A stretch of DNA of 64,000 nucleotides from Firmicutes bacterium ADurb.Bin193 (GCA_002070105.1 MWCQ01000001.1:1-64000), one strand, 5' to 3'. Counted from the stretch's first letter, positions 44,494 to 54,077 are shown. Notes: generated by a model not told the origin, from the letters alone. Program-made: numbers and translations.

Positions 44494-45789
44494 CTACAAA
44501 TCATTTCTCATCAAATCCTCGTACGATTCGCGCCTTATGGCAAGCCTTGCCTTTTTCCCGCTTACCATTACCACGGGCGGACGGGATATTCGGTTGTAAT
44601 TGCTTGCCATGGAATAATTGTAGGCGCCAGTTGCCAAAACGGCAATAAGGTCACCCGCTTTTACGAGGGGGAGTGCTATGTCTTTTACAAGAATATCGCC
44701 CGATTCACAGCATTTTCCCGCTATTGTGACGGTTTTTTCTCTTAATCCCAGCGGATTTCCGACAACAACCGCCTCATACTCCGACCCGTACATAATATAG
44801 CGGGGATTGTCGCACATGCCTCCGTCTACGGAAACATATGTACGAATATTCGGAATTTCCTTAACCGCGCCGACGGTATAAACGGTGATTCCGGCGGGAG
44901 CGACGATTGAACGCCCCGGTTCCATAAGTATTTTCGGGAGGGTAAGCCCTCTCTTTTTCGCGACATCCTTCACCACGCCCGATACAGCCTTAATGTACTC
45001 GTCATAAGGTACGGGGTCGTCGCTTGACAGATACTTTATGCCAAAGCCGCCGCCAAGGTTAAGCTCGGCAATCTCAATGCCGTGCCTGTCCTTTATATCC
45101 GCAATAAACCCCGTCATTTTTTCGGCGGCAAGCAAAAACGGGTCGATGTCGAAAATCTGCGAGCCTATGTGGCAATGAACGCCGACAACATCAATATTCG
45201 CAAGGCTTTTAGCATATTTTATAATTTCCTCTGCCTCGCCCGTTTCAAGCGCGACGCCGAATTTAGAGTCGATGCGCCCCGTGCTTATAAATTCGTGGGT
45301 ATGCGCCTCTATACCGGGCTTTATGCGGAAAAGAACACTAACCGTCTTACTCTTTGATTTTGCTATTGACGAAAGCATTTCAAGCTCGCTTATATTATCC
45401 ACTACAATTCGTCCGACATTGTTGTCAACCGCAAGCGTTAATTCCTGTGCCGTTTTGTTATTTCCGTGGAAATAAACCTTATCCATGGGAAAGCCCGCCG
45501 ATATCGCCGTATAAAGCTCTCCGCCCGAAACGACATCAAGCCCCATTCCCTCCTCGGCGACAAGCCGACAGATATAACGGCACGAAAACGCCTTGCTTGC
45601 ATATAAGACAAGTCCCTTACCGTAGTATTTTTCCATTGCGTTTTTATAAATTCGGCAGTTTTCCCTTATTTTATCCTCGTCCATAAGATAAAGCGGAGTT
45701 CCGAATTCCTTTGCCAAATCCGCAACATCAAGTCCGCCTATGGTAAGGTTGTTCTTTTCATTTATGCCCAGGCAGTCGGTTAAAAACAA
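44494..45789 (-). CDS. lysA: Diaminopimelate decarboxylase
   Basis: The 431-residue fold-type III PLP enzyme makes L-lysine from meso-diaminopimelate. The PLP lysine is in LYASKAFSCRYI. HCHIGSQI, the glycine loop GGGFGI, EPGRSIVAPAG, CESGD and the GAYNYSM tyrosine complete the site. TTG 45789 is the likely start: GAGGTG is 6 bases upstream, and the product then begins with the family-like FLTDCLGINE. A strong promoter at the end of uvrC and a long palindrome in the leader precede it. Confidence 0.95.
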   Translation of the reverse strand: MFLTDCLGINEKNNLTIGGLDVADLAKEFGTPLYLMDEDKIRENCRIYKNAMEKYYGKGLVLYASKAFSCRYICRLVAEEGMGLDVVSGGELYTAISAGFPMDKVYFHGNNKTAQELTLAVDNNVGRIVVDNISELEMLSSIAKSKSKTVSVLFRIKPGIEAHTHEFISTGRIDSKFGVALETGEAEEIIKYAKSLANIDVVGVHCHIGSQIFDIDPFLLAAEKMTGFIADIKDRHGIEIAELNLGGGFGIKYLSSDDPVPYDEYIKAVSGVVKDVAKKRGLTLPKILMEPGRSIVAPAGITVYTVGAVKEIPNIRTYVSVDGGMCDNPRYIMYGSEYEAVVVGNPLGLREKTVTIAGKCCESGDILVKDIALPLVKAGDLIAVLATGAYNYSMASNYNRISRPPVVMVSGKKARLAIRRESYEDLMRNDL

Positions 45790-45855
45790 ACATATCACCT
45801 CTGAAGTAGTTTTATAATGATTTATCTCAGGAAGCATGTCCCAAAACTTGAATTT

Positions 45856-45895
45856 TAAGTCATAAACTAAAACTTTGTTTTTCGTTTATGACTTA
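45856..45895 (-). promoter_or_regulatory. Long palindrome at the lysA transcription start
   Basis: Perfect 12-bp arms (45856-45867 and 45884-45895) enclose a further 5-bp pair (AAAAC/GTTTT), giving a nearly continuous 17-bp hairpin. The right arm begins at the last base of the -10 box, so it covers the expected start site. It can act as an operator on DNA or as a 5' hairpin in the mRNA; it also resembles a bidirectional terminator for uvrC but has no clear run of T. Confidence 0.65.
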
Positions 45896-45923
45896 GTATA
45901 TCATACATTAAAAACAGTGTCAA
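45895..45923 (-). promoter_or_regulatory. Sigma-A promoter for lysA
   Basis: On the minus strand TTGACA (45918-45923) and TATACT (45895-45900) are separated by 17 bases. The -35 box overlaps the uvrC stop codon. Confidence 0.75.
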
Positions 45924-47746
45924 ACCTCGTTGCGGAAATGGTCGAAAATTCTGCGGGCGGTTTTTGCGTCAATTCCGTCGATCGCGGCAAGCTCCTCCAC
46001 CGTTGCGGATTTAATCGCCTTTATGGTCTTAAAGTGTTTAAGAAGTATTGCTCTGCGCTTTGCTCCAATGCCTTTTATATGCTCAAGCTGTGACGAAACT
46101 GCTGTTTTTTTGTGTCTTTTTCTGTGACTTTCCGCGGCAAAACGATGAACCTCGTCCTGCACGGTCGTTAAAAACGAAAACACCGCGCTTTGCCGTTTTA
46201 TATCAAGCTCCTCGCTTCCCGTTGTAAGGCCGCGGGTTTTGTGCTTATCGTCCTTAACCATACCGAAAAACGGAATATCAAGCCCCAAAAACGACATAAT
46301 CTCCGAAACGGCTATTACATGCCCCTTGCCGCCGTCAAGCAAAATAAGGTCGGGCAGCGGTACAAACCCCTTTTCCCCCTCGATTCCGTTGGACAGGCGT
46401 CTGTATAAAACCTCCTTCATGCTTGCGTAGTCGTCGGGGCCAGTAACGGAGCGGATATTAAACTTTTTATAATCGCTCTTTTTGGGCTTTCCGTTTTCAA
46501 ATACCACGCAAACCCCGACACTGTCCTCACCCGACAGATTGGAAATATCGTATGCCTCAATGCGCATGGGTGCGATTTTAAGCCCCATAACATCCTTAAG
46601 CTCAAACATAAGATCGTCCATCTTCCGCTTTGCAATATCCCTGTTCATCAAATCAAGCTTTAACGCCTCCAAAGCGTTTTTTTCCGCCATTTCGACTGTC
46701 CTTCGCTTTTCGCCTCTTTTCGGGACTGCAATTTTTATTGATGCGCCGCATTTTTCCGACAGCCATTTTTCGACAAGCGGTATATCCTCGATTTCCGTCT
46801 GAAGAAGTATCGTTTTGGGAATATATGATGCCATGCCGTAGTACTGCTTGACAAAATCCGTCATTACGGCTTTGTCGTCGGTATCCTGTTCCTGCCTTAT
46901 TATATAGTTTTCCCGCCCCGTCATTTTTCCGGAGCGTATGAAAAACACCTGAATACAAACCGCGCCGCCGCTTCGCGCAAGCGCTATGACATCGATATTT
47001 CCCGGAGTTGTGGATACGATTTTCTGCTTTTGCGCAACGGAGGATATCGCATTTATCCTGTCGCGTATTTTAGCCGCCTTTTCAAATTCAAGATTTTCCG
47101 CCGCCTGTATCATCTGCTGTTTAAGCTTTTCGGTTATTCCCTCATGGTTGCCCTCCAAAAGCTCTGTTATATCCGAAAAAATATTTCTGTAATCCTCTTT
47201 TGAGATTTTGTTGTCGCAGGGCGCACTGCACCTGTTTATATGGTAATTAAGGCAGGGCCTTGACTTTCCGATATCCCGCGGCAAAACCTTTTTGCATGAG
47301 CGGATCGCAAATGTTTTTTTCGCAAGGTCAATCGTTTCATAAAAAACGGCGGTACTGAGGTATGGGCCGAAATACCTCGCCCCGTCGTTTTCTATTTTGC
47401 GCGCGAGCAAAATTCGGGGATATTCTTCATTAAAAGTAATTTTTATATAAGGATAGCCCTTGTCGTCCTTTAAAAGAATATTATACTTCGGACGGTGCTT
47501 TTTTATTAAATTGCACTCTAAAACAAGCGCCTCAAATTCGCTGTCGGTTATTATATAATCAAAATCTACAATATTCGAAACCATTGCCGCAACCTTAGGG
47601 GTGTGCGCTTTTCCCCCCTGAAAATACTGAGTCACCCTGTTCTTAAGGTTTTTTGCCTTGCCGACATATATAATTTCGTTACCCTCGCCGTACATTATAT
47701 ACACGCCCGGTTTTTCGGGAAGCAACTTTATTTTTTCCTTGAACAT
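45920..47746 (-). CDS. uvrC: Excinuclease ABC subunit C
   Basis: This 608-residue nucleotide-excision-repair nuclease has an N-terminal GIY-YIG domain (KPGVYIMYGEGNEIIYVGK, about 13-31), a cysteine-containing region (SCKKVLPRDIGKSRPCLNY and the following Cys residues), a UVR motif near 205-235, the RNase H-like endonuclease domain (IEAYDISNLSG, DLILLDGGKGH) and C-terminal helix-hairpin-helix repeats. ATG 47746 is chosen over the longer reading by homology and a GAGGG site. Family length is normal. Confidence 0.96.
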   Translation of the reverse strand: MFKEKIKLLPEKPGVYIMYGEGNEIIYVGKAKNLKNRVTQYFQGGKAHTPKVAAMVSNIVDFDYIITDSEFEALVLECNLIKKHRPKYNILLKDDKGYPYIKITFNEEYPRILLARKIENDGARYFGPYLSTAVFYETIDLAKKTFAIRSCKKVLPRDIGKSRPCLNYHINRCSAPCDNKISKEDYRNIFSDITELLEGNHEGITEKLKQQMIQAAENLEFEKAAKIRDRINAISSVAQKQKIVSTTPGNIDVIALARSGGAVCIQVFFIRSGKMTGRENYIIRQEQDTDDKAVMTDFVKQYYGMASYIPKTILLQTEIEDIPLVEKWLSEKCGASIKIAVPKRGEKRRTVEMAEKNALEALKLDLMNRDIAKRKMDDLMFELKDVMGLKIAPMRIEAYDISNLSGEDSVGVCVVFENGKPKKSDYKKFNIRSVTGPDDYASMKEVLYRRLSNGIEGEKGFVPLPDLILLDGGKGHVIAVSEIMSFLGLDIPFFGMVKDDKHKTRGLTTGSEELDIKRQSAVFSFLTTVQDEVHRFAAESHRKRHKKTAVSSQLEHIKGIGAKRRAILLKHFKTIKAIKSATVEELAAIDGIDAKTARRIFDHFRNEV

Positions 47747-47779
47747 AATAAAACCCTCATACTGATTATTTGTATAATT

Positions 47780-47813
47780 CAAAAAAAATAGTCCTGTACC
47801 AAGACAGAACTAT
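47780..47813 (-). terminator. Intrinsic terminator of the HPr gene
   Basis: On the minus strand a 10-bp stem with one G-U pair (47804-47813 with 47788-47797) and a 6-base loop is followed by eight T residues. It is a strong terminator 17 bases past the HPr stop. Confidence 0.9.
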
Positions 47814-47830
47814 CCGAAAAAGATTTATAA

Positions 47831-48094
47831 TTATTCAGCGAAATTTGAAGATATTAAATCAACAAGCGAATTTACGGCTAACTCTTCGTCGGGTCCGTCG
47901 GCAAGAATAGTGATGTTTACTCCTCTTGTAATTCCCAATGACAGTACTCCAAGAAGGCTCTTTGCATTAACCCTTCTCTCATCCTTTTCAACCCATATTC
48001 CCGATTTGAATTCGTTAGCTTTTTGGATGAAAAATGTTGCGGGTCTGGCATGAAGACCTACTTGATTACAAACAAGCACTTCTTTTGAAAACAT
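47831..48094 (-). CDS. HPr family phosphocarrier protein
   Basis: The 87-residue protein has the PTS phosphorylation site His15 (GLHARPAT) and the regulatory Ser46 (NAKSLLGV) at the canonical positions, so it can in principle act both in sugar phosphotransfer and, after HPr kinase action, in CcpA-type catabolite control. Crh proteins lack His15, so this is HPr rather than Crh. ATG 48094 follows GGAGAGAG; the gene stands alone between its own promoter and terminator, not with ptsI. Confidence 0.93.
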   Translation of the reverse strand: MFSKEVLVCNQVGLHARPATFFIQKANEFKSGIWVEKDERRVNAKSLLGVLSLGITRGVNITILADGPDEELAVNSLVDLISSNFAE

Positions 48095-48145
48095 ATTCTC
48101 TCTCCTCAACTTTCGACTTTGAATATTAATACCGTATTATCTAAT

Positions 48146-48174
48146 AGAATACTAAATATTCGCCGTAAAGTCAA
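48146..48174 (-). promoter_or_regulatory. Sigma-A promoter for the HPr gene
   Basis: On the minus strand TTGACT (48169-48174) and TATTCT (48146-48151) are 17 bases apart. The leader is about 45 bases. Confidence 0.65.
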
Positions 48175-48215
48175 TATATATTTGAAAATAATTTGTATTT
48201 TTTTGAATATTTGGT

Positions 48216-48245
48216 AAAAAAATTGGCTTTGCTCTGATTAAAGCC
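48216..48245 (-). terminator. Terminator after the MBL hydrolase gene
   Basis: On the minus strand GGCTTT pairs with AAAGCC around a 9-base loop, then AATTTTTTT follows. The stem starts within the stop codon of the hydrolase, so it ends the long recJ-relA operon. Confidence 0.75.
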
Positions 48246-48763
48246 TATGTAATATACGGATTTTCATGCTTTTCCTTGCCGATAGTCGTCTTAAAGCCGT
48301 GTCCCGGGAGCACGATAGTATCCTCGGGCAAAAGGTATAGCTGTTTTATCGATTTTTTAAGCTCCTCAAAATTGCCCGTCGGAAGGTCGGTTCTTCCGAC
48401 CGACAGATGAAAAAGCGTGTCACCGCTGAAAAGATAGTTCTCACACTTAAAGCAAACGCCGTCGCTTGTATGTCCGGGGGTTTTAATAACCTCAATTTTA
48501 TATTTTCCGACGGTAAAATCGGTTACATCCCTTATAACAGGAGCATTGTATTTTCCCTTAATTTCATTCAAAGCGCCAACATGGTCAAAATGCGAGTGGG
48601 TGTATGTGATATATTTTACGGCATATCCTCCCGCATTTACGGCATCAATAATTTTATCCGCATCGTCGCCGGGGTCGATTATTACAACCTCACCCGTGTC
48701 GCTGTCGCCCACTATATAACAGTTTGCCATATAGCTTCCGACGGTTATTCTCTCCAAAATCAT
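48245..48763 (-). CDS. MBL-fold metallo-hydrolase (YcbL/glyoxalase II-like)
   Basis: The 172-residue protein has the metallo-beta-lactamase-fold metal motifs in order: THSHFDHVGA (H-x-H-x-D-H), TPGHTSDG, SGDTLF and LPGHG. It is a short, single-domain relative of glyoxalase II. The substrate is unknown, perhaps a thioester. It lies 17 bases after relA; in many Firmicutes dtd stands between the two. GGGAGG precedes ATG 48763. Confidence 0.92.
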   Translation of the reverse strand: MILERITVGSYMANCYIVGDSDTGEVVIIDPGDDADKIIDAVNAGGYAVKYITYTHSHFDHVGALNEIKGKYNAPVIRDVTDFTVGKYKIEVIKTPGHTSDGVCFKCENYLFSGDTLFHLSVGRTDLPTGNFEELKKSIKQLYLLPEDTIVLPGHGFKTTIGKEKHENPYIT

Positions 48764-48780
48764 TTTATTCCCTCCCGGAA

Positions 48781-50988
48781 TTAATGCTTGGTCCTAATTA
48801 CCGATATTACATTTTGAATTTTCCAGAACCGCTTTAAAACCTTTTCAAGCTGTTCCTTGTTGGTGATTTCAAGAGTGACATTGATTATACCGAGCCCATC
48901 CTTTGTCGAGCGGGCGTTTATGGCGTGCATCTGAATTTTAAGCTCCGAAATGGCGTTGGTCGCCTCAAGCACAAGCCCCTGCCTGTCGTTTGCCACAATT
49001 TGAATGTCGGTATAGAAGCTTGCCTTTTGACTTTCATCCCACCATACATCTATAAATCGCTCACCCTCCGCTATCGCCTCATTTTGAAGGTTTCTGACAT
49101 TTATACAGTCCTTGCGGTGGATTGAAACGCCGCGCCCGCGGGTTATATAGCCGACAATTTCATCGCCCGGAACAGGATTGCAGCACCGCGAAAAGCGCAC
49201 AAGGCAGTTTTCTATACCCTTTACTATTATGCCGTTGGTGCTTGAAGGTCGGGGTCGCTTTGCCGAGCTTTCCGTTGTGACAAGTATTTCATCCTCGGTT
49301 TTGTCGGTTTTTCTGTATTCCTCTTTGATACGGGAAATCACCTTTGCGGGCGGAAGCCCGCCATAGCCCATCGTGGCAAAAAGGTCGTCAAGCGTTCCGA
49401 GCGAATATCTTTTCAAAACAGGCTCCATAAATTCCTTTTTGTGAAGCACGCTTAAGGGAATACCGTTTCGCTTCATCTCTTTTTCAAGGGTTTCCCTTCC
49501 CCTTGCGATATTCTCTTCCCTGTTTTCCTTTTTGAACCACTCGTTTATCTTCTTTCTCGCCTGAGATGTTTTTACAATTTTAAGCCAGTCACGGCTTGGG
49601 CCATGAGGAACGGACGAGGTTATAATCTCCACAATGTCGCCGTTTTGCAGGGTATAATCGAGAGGAACGATTTTTCCGTTTATTTTTGCGCCTGTGGTTT
49701 TGTTTCCTATGGCGCTGTGTATGGCATAGGCAAAATCAATGGGAATCGCCCCTGCGGGGAGGTTTATTACATCGCCTTTGGGCGAAAAAACGAAAACCTC
49801 GTCCTCGAAAAGATTAATCCTGACATCGCGCATAAATTCCTCAGGGTCAGTGCTGGATATGTCGCTGTGTATATCAATCAGCTGGCGCACCCATTCAAGT
49901 TTTGAGTCAAGCTCGCTCTCGCCCGACTTGCCCTCCTTGTACTTCCAGTGCGCCGCAATGCCGACCTCCGAAATCCTGTGCATTTCCCATGTTCTTATCT
50001 GTATCTCAAAGGGACGGCCGGTCGGCCCGATAACAGAGGTGTGAAGCGACTGATACATATTCTTCTTGGGCATTGCGATATAGTCCTTAAAACGCCCCGA
50101 AATAGGCTTGTAAAGCTCATGCACCAGGCCCAAAACGGCATAACATTCGCTTATGGAATCAACAATTATTCTGACCGCAAGTAAGTCATATATCTGATCT
50201 ATGTCAATATTATTCGAATACATTTTTCGATAGATGCTGTAAAAATGCTTCGCCCTTCCCTCAATATGCGCCTTTATCTGAAGCTCGTCAAGCTTTTGCT
50301 TCAGCGTTATTTTTATCTTTTCAATGTAGCTTTCCCTTTCCATTCTCTTTTGCGAAATATGCTCCGCGATTTCATGGTACGCATCGGGGTCAAGATACAA
50401 AAGCGAAAGATCCTCAAGCTCCCACTTTATGCGCGACATACCGAGGCGGTGCGCCAAAGGAGCGTATATCTCCATTGTTTCCCTCGCCTTGTCAAGCTGT
50501 TGCTCTTTTGTCATGCTTTTAAGCGTCCGCATGTTGTGAAGCCTGTCCGCAAGCTTTATCAGCACAACCCTTATATCCTTTGCCATTGCAAGAAACATTT
50601 TTCGAAAATTCTCTATCTGCTGTTCCTCTTTTGTGCTGTATGCGATTTTACCGAGCTTTGTAACGCCCTCGACCAAAAGCGCGGTTGTTTCTCCGAAAAG
50701 GTTTTTAATATCGTCATAGCCGTAGTTGGTGTCCTCCATTATATCGTGCAGAATGGCGGCGGTTATGGATTCCGAATCAAGCTCTATATCAGCCAAAATG
50801 TGCGCAACATAAAGAGGATGAGTTACATACGGCTCACCCGAAATCCTGTTCTGCCCCGAATGTGCGACAACTGCAAAGTTATACGCCTTGTCAATCATCC
50901 AAAAATCACACTGGGGATTATAGGCTTTAATTTTTTCTTTTAGCTGTTCAAAAAGCTGCTGCAGAGGAACCTCACCGGTCAATTCCAT
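48781..50988 (-). CDS. relA: Bifunctional (p)ppGpp synthetase/hydrolase
   Basis: The 735-residue RelA/SpoT homologue has an HD hydrolase domain (AAILHDIMEDT near 70, RLHNMRTL), a synthetase domain (about 230-350, with GRFKDYIAMPKKNMYQSLHT), a TGS domain (about 385-450), a zinc-finger-like region with CCNPVPGDEIVGYITRGRGVSIHRKDC, and a C-terminal ACT domain. The conserved histidine-aspartate of the HD domain is present, so hydrolase activity is expected. It makes and degrades the stringent-response alarmone. ATG 50988 has AGGTG ahead. recJ precedes it by 16 bases. Confidence 0.96.
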   Translation of the reverse strand: MELTGEVPLQQLFEQLKEKIKAYNPQCDFWMIDKAYNFAVVAHSGQNRISGEPYVTHPLYVAHILADIELDSESITAAILHDIMEDTNYGYDDIKNLFGETTALLVEGVTKLGKIAYSTKEEQQIENFRKMFLAMAKDIRVVLIKLADRLHNMRTLKSMTKEQQLDKARETMEIYAPLAHRLGMSRIKWELEDLSLLYLDPDAYHEIAEHISQKRMERESYIEKIKITLKQKLDELQIKAHIEGRAKHFYSIYRKMYSNNIDIDQIYDLLAVRIIVDSISECYAVLGLVHELYKPISGRFKDYIAMPKKNMYQSLHTSVIGPTGRPFEIQIRTWEMHRISEVGIAAHWKYKEGKSGESELDSKLEWVRQLIDIHSDISSTDPEEFMRDVRINLFEDEVFVFSPKGDVINLPAGAIPIDFAYAIHSAIGNKTTGAKINGKIVPLDYTLQNGDIVEIITSSVPHGPSRDWLKIVKTSQARKKINEWFKKENREENIARGRETLEKEMKRNGIPLSVLHKKEFMEPVLKRYSLGTLDDLFATMGYGGLPPAKVISRIKEEYRKTDKTEDEILVTTESSAKRPRPSSTNGIIVKGIENCLVRFSRCCNPVPGDEIVGYITRGRGVSIHRKDCINVRNLQNEAIAEGERFIDVWWDESQKASFYTDIQIVANDRQGLVLEATNAISELKIQMHAINARSTKDGLGIINVTLEITNKEQLEKVLKRFWKIQNVISVIRTKH

Positions 50989-51004
50989 TTTTCTCACACC
51001 TACT

Positions 51005-52702
51005 CTACTTGTGGCAAGACTTTTTTACATCCTTAATATACATCTGCACTTTATCCCTGTCGTTATAATGGTTTATGTCAAGGGTTCCCGCAATATCAAC
51101 GCAATCACCCATTTTAAGCTCGTCCGAAAGATAGCCGAAATTGAAGCCAATTGCCTCAAGAAGATGGCCGTCTTTGTTTACGAGAATTTTAATATGCCGC
51201 CCCTCGCTCATAACGCCTATCCTTGATATCCTTGCCCTTGTGCAGGCAAAAACGGGAGTAGGATTACCCATTCCGTAGGGTTCGAGAACCGAAAGTCCCG
51301 CAACGCTGTCGATATTGATATCTCCGCCTTTTAATTCGGCATCTATGTAAACGGGAGGTATCAGACATTCGCCCGACAGTTTGCTGTCGGCATACTCATT
51401 TATTTTGCTTCGGAATTCCCCTATACGCCCGGGGTTTATCGAGAGACCCGCGGCAAGCGAATGGCCTCCGAACTGTGCAAGGCAATCCGAGGTATATGTT
51501 AGCGCTTCAAACAGATTAAAGCCTGAAATGCTCCGCCCAGAGCCCTTACCCTCGTCGCCGTCGGTTGAAATCAGTATAGACGGGCGATAGTACCGCTCCG
51601 TAATTTTTGATGACACAATCCCGATTACGCCGTGGTGCCAGCCGTCCTTGGAAACCACAATAACCTTTTGGTCGTGCAGTCTGTTTTGTTCGATAATCGA
51701 AACGGCTTCATCCAGGATTTTCTGTTCCATCGTCTGCCTTCTTTTGTTTTCTTCCGAAAGCTCACCGGCAATGGTGACGGCGCGCTCTTTATCATTGCAC
51801 AAAAACAGCTCTACGCTTTTGTGCGCCCGCCCCAATCTCCCCGCGGCGTTTATCCGTGGCGCAACGATAAAGCCGATGCTCCCTGCGGTAATCTTTCTAT
51901 CCGCAAGTCTTGCAGACTCCAAAAGCGCATCAATCCCCGCATTGCCCGACGACGAAAAACGCTCAAGCCCAAGGGTTACAAAAGCCCTGTTTTCGTCGGT
52001 AAGCGGGACGACATCCGCAACGGTTCCGAGGCACACAAACGCCATGTATTTCTTTATAAGCTCTTTTATATCGTTCCCGCCGCTAATTGCGGCAATAAGC
52101 TTAAAAACAACCCCGACGCCCGCAAGCTCGGTAAACGGATAAGAGCAATCCTCTCTTTTGGGGTCGATAACCGCGCAGCAGGAAGGTACGCTGCTCTTAC
52201 ATTCGTGGTGGTCGGTTATTATTATATCCATTCCCAGTTTTTTTGCATACTCAACCTCCGAAACCGCCGTAACACCCGTGTCAACGGTTATTATAAGGCT
52301 TGTTCCGTTTTGTCTGATGCTTTCGAGCGCGCCCTTGTTTATGCCGTAGCCCTCGTCAACTCTGTCGGGGATATAATAGTCTACATTCGCTCCCCGCTCT
52401 TTGAGATACATATAAAGGATTACAATGGATGTGACGCCGTCCGCATCGTAATCGCCGTAAATTGTAATATGCTCTTTATTCTCTATGGCGCTGTTAATAC
52501 GCCTGACTGCCTTATCCGAATCCTTTAGCATAAAAGGGTCGTAAAGCGCTTTTTCGGGCGAAGCGGTTTTTACCTCACACAGTATATCGGGCCTGTTTTG
52601 CATAACTGCGGCGGCAAGTCTTAATACCCCGTACTCTTGGCAAATTGCCTTTACCTTATTCTCATTGTGTTCTTTGTATATCCATTTTTTTTGATGTATC
52701 AT
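51005..52702 (-). CDS. recJ: Single-stranded-DNA exonuclease RecJ
   Basis: The 565-residue protein has the DHH domain motifs YGDYDADGVTS, DTGVTA and ITDHHE and the C-terminal DHHA1 domain with GGHSLAAGLSI. It is a 5' to 3' exonuclease of recombination and repair. The gene follows the DUF4340 gene by 7 bases. In this genome apt does not lie between it and relA. Confidence 0.95.
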   Translation of the reverse strand: MIHQKKWIYKEHNENKVKAICQEYGVLRLAAAVMQNRPDILCEVKTASPEKALYDPFMLKDSDKAVRRINSAIENKEHITIYGDYDADGVTSIVILYMYLKERGANVDYYIPDRVDEGYGINKGALESIRQNGTSLIITVDTGVTAVSEVEYAKKLGMDIIITDHHECKSSVPSCCAVIDPKREDCSYPFTELAGVGVVFKLIAAISGGNDIKELIKKYMAFVCLGTVADVVPLTDENRAFVTLGLERFSSSGNAGIDALLESARLADRKITAGSIGFIVAPRINAAGRLGRAHKSVELFLCNDKERAVTIAGELSEENKRRQTMEQKILDEAVSIIEQNRLHDQKVIVVSKDGWHHGVIGIVSSKITERYYRPSILISTDGDEGKGSGRSISGFNLFEALTYTSDCLAQFGGHSLAAGLSINPGRIGEFRSKINEYADSKLSGECLIPPVYIDAELKGGDINIDSVAGLSVLEPYGMGNPTPVFACTRARISRIGVMSEGRHIKILVNKDGHLLEAIGFNFGYLSDELKMGDCVDIAGTLDINHYNDRDKVQMYIKDVKKSCHK

Positions 52703-52709
52703 GGCTGTC

Positions 52710-54077
52710 TCACTGTTTTGCGGGATCGCGGCTTATTTCATCAAGCTTTTGAAGCATCCCGAAAACCGACTCCTTCATAACATAGTAGTCTGCCTTATTG
52801 TTTACGGAAACGGCGGCATATCTGTCCTTATAAGCATTTATTTCAATAATATCATTCGGATTTCCGTTGTTAAAGCTAAAAACTATTTTGCATAACAGCT
52901 CGCCTTTTACCTCCTCCGTAACCGAGCCCCTGATCATAAGCCCGATCACACTCTGGTAAGCCGATTTTAAGCTTTTTTCAGAAGCGTCCGCCCCGTTAAT
53001 TTTATAAACGGTTTTATCCTCCGATTTTTCTATTTCCAACACATAAGTCTTATCCCCCGCCGTAAGGGTAACGCTTTTAATGATATCAAGCGATTTTATA
53101 TACAAAAGTGTATCGATAATATCCCCCGGGATTACATCCCTAAACGCAAAAACCGACTCGGCTACGGTATAAACAGCCTTTTGTCCCTCAAGCCTTACAA
53201 AAGTTTCTCCGTCCTTTGTGTTGCCAAGATAAAATACTACCGCCTCTTTACCCTTTTCCTTAATCGTTATCACATATTTCGGGTTGTCAAGCCCGTAAGG
53301 AGAATATGACGGGGGCGAGTCGTCTATAAAACGGTTTATTTCAAAGTTCACGATTTTTGACAGAATATACTTGTCAACCTTTGTATCGTCGGCATCTTTT
53401 TTGTATGGCAACAGCATTTCCCAGCTGTTGGACAAAACCCCGCTGGGCACTGGCGTATCGGCAGGCTTTTTCCTTAAAGAAATTTCGGAATCCATTTTCT
53501 TTATACTGATTGCCTCAATTTCCGACGCCTTAATCTGTGCAAGCGTTGTGTCGCGATATTTGTCCAAGGGTTTCAAAAATGCTTCACATTTTGAGGCAAG
53601 AACCACATACACTCTGTTGCTGTCGTCGGTTTTAACATAGTATGCCGCAAGGTCGGGTGTTTCCCCGCCTATTAAAAAGGTTTTAACGCTTCCGTCGGAC
53701 AATTTAACGGACGGATTTCCCACAGGGCTGTCAAAGCCGAAAGCGGAAAGGTCGGCGGTATCCCCGATTTCCGACTCCGCATATATACGCGAAAAATCAT
53801 AGGCTAAATTTTCAACAGCGTAAAGATTCAGCTTTAAGTCCTGTGCGCCTTCAACCTTCCATACTCCGCCGGGTTTAACAAACGAATACTTAAATTCGGG
53901 CGTTGAAATTGTCATTGAAACAATATTATCGGCATCCGTTTCAAACAGAATTACAGGCTCACTCTCTGTCGGGGGCTTTTCAGATTCGCTTATAATCGAC
54001 GGAAGCCTCATCACCGCCCAATACACCGCGGCAAGTAGGGCAACAAGCGATATTGTAAGAATAATACGCTTTTTCAC
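52710..54077 (-). CDS. DUF4340 membrane-anchored protein
   Basis: The 455-residue protein has an N-terminal hydrophobic helix (about 7-24) and a long extracytoplasmic region with two DUF4340-like repeats (conserved GLDNPKYVITI and the FGFDSPVG-type turn). DUF4340 proteins are usually encoded with GldG-like ABC components and have no known activity. GTG 54077 is the start: GAGGAGG stands 8 bases upstream and its GTGA overlaps the stop of the GldG-like gene. Confidence 0.85.
   Translation of the reverse strand: MKKRIILTISLVALLAAVYWAVMRLPSIISESEKPPTESEPVILFETDADNIVSMTISTPEFKYSFVKPGGVWKVEGAQDLKLNLYAVENLAYDFSRIYAESEIGDTADLSAFGFDSPVGNPSVKLSDGSVKTFLIGGETPDLAAYYVKTDDSNRVYVVLASKCEAFLKPLDKYRDTTLAQIKASEIEAISIKKMDSEISLRKKPADTPVPSGVLSNSWEMLLPYKKDADDTKVDKYILSKIVNFEINRFIDDSPPSYSPYGLDNPKYVITIKEKGKEAVVFYLGNTKDGETFVRLEGQKAVYTVAESVFAFRDVIPGDIIDTLLYIKSLDIIKSVTLTAGDKTYVLEIEKSEDKTVYKINGADASEKSLKSAYQSVIGLMIRGSVTEEVKGELLCKIVFSFNNGNPNDIIEINAYKDRYAAVSVNNKADYYVMKESVFGMLQKLDEISRDPAKQ

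Noticed and set aside
51632-52528. 298-codon plus-strand frame opposite recJ
   Set aside because: It is long, but recJ has all DHH motifs on the other strand; the frame has no start signal and a non-family composition.
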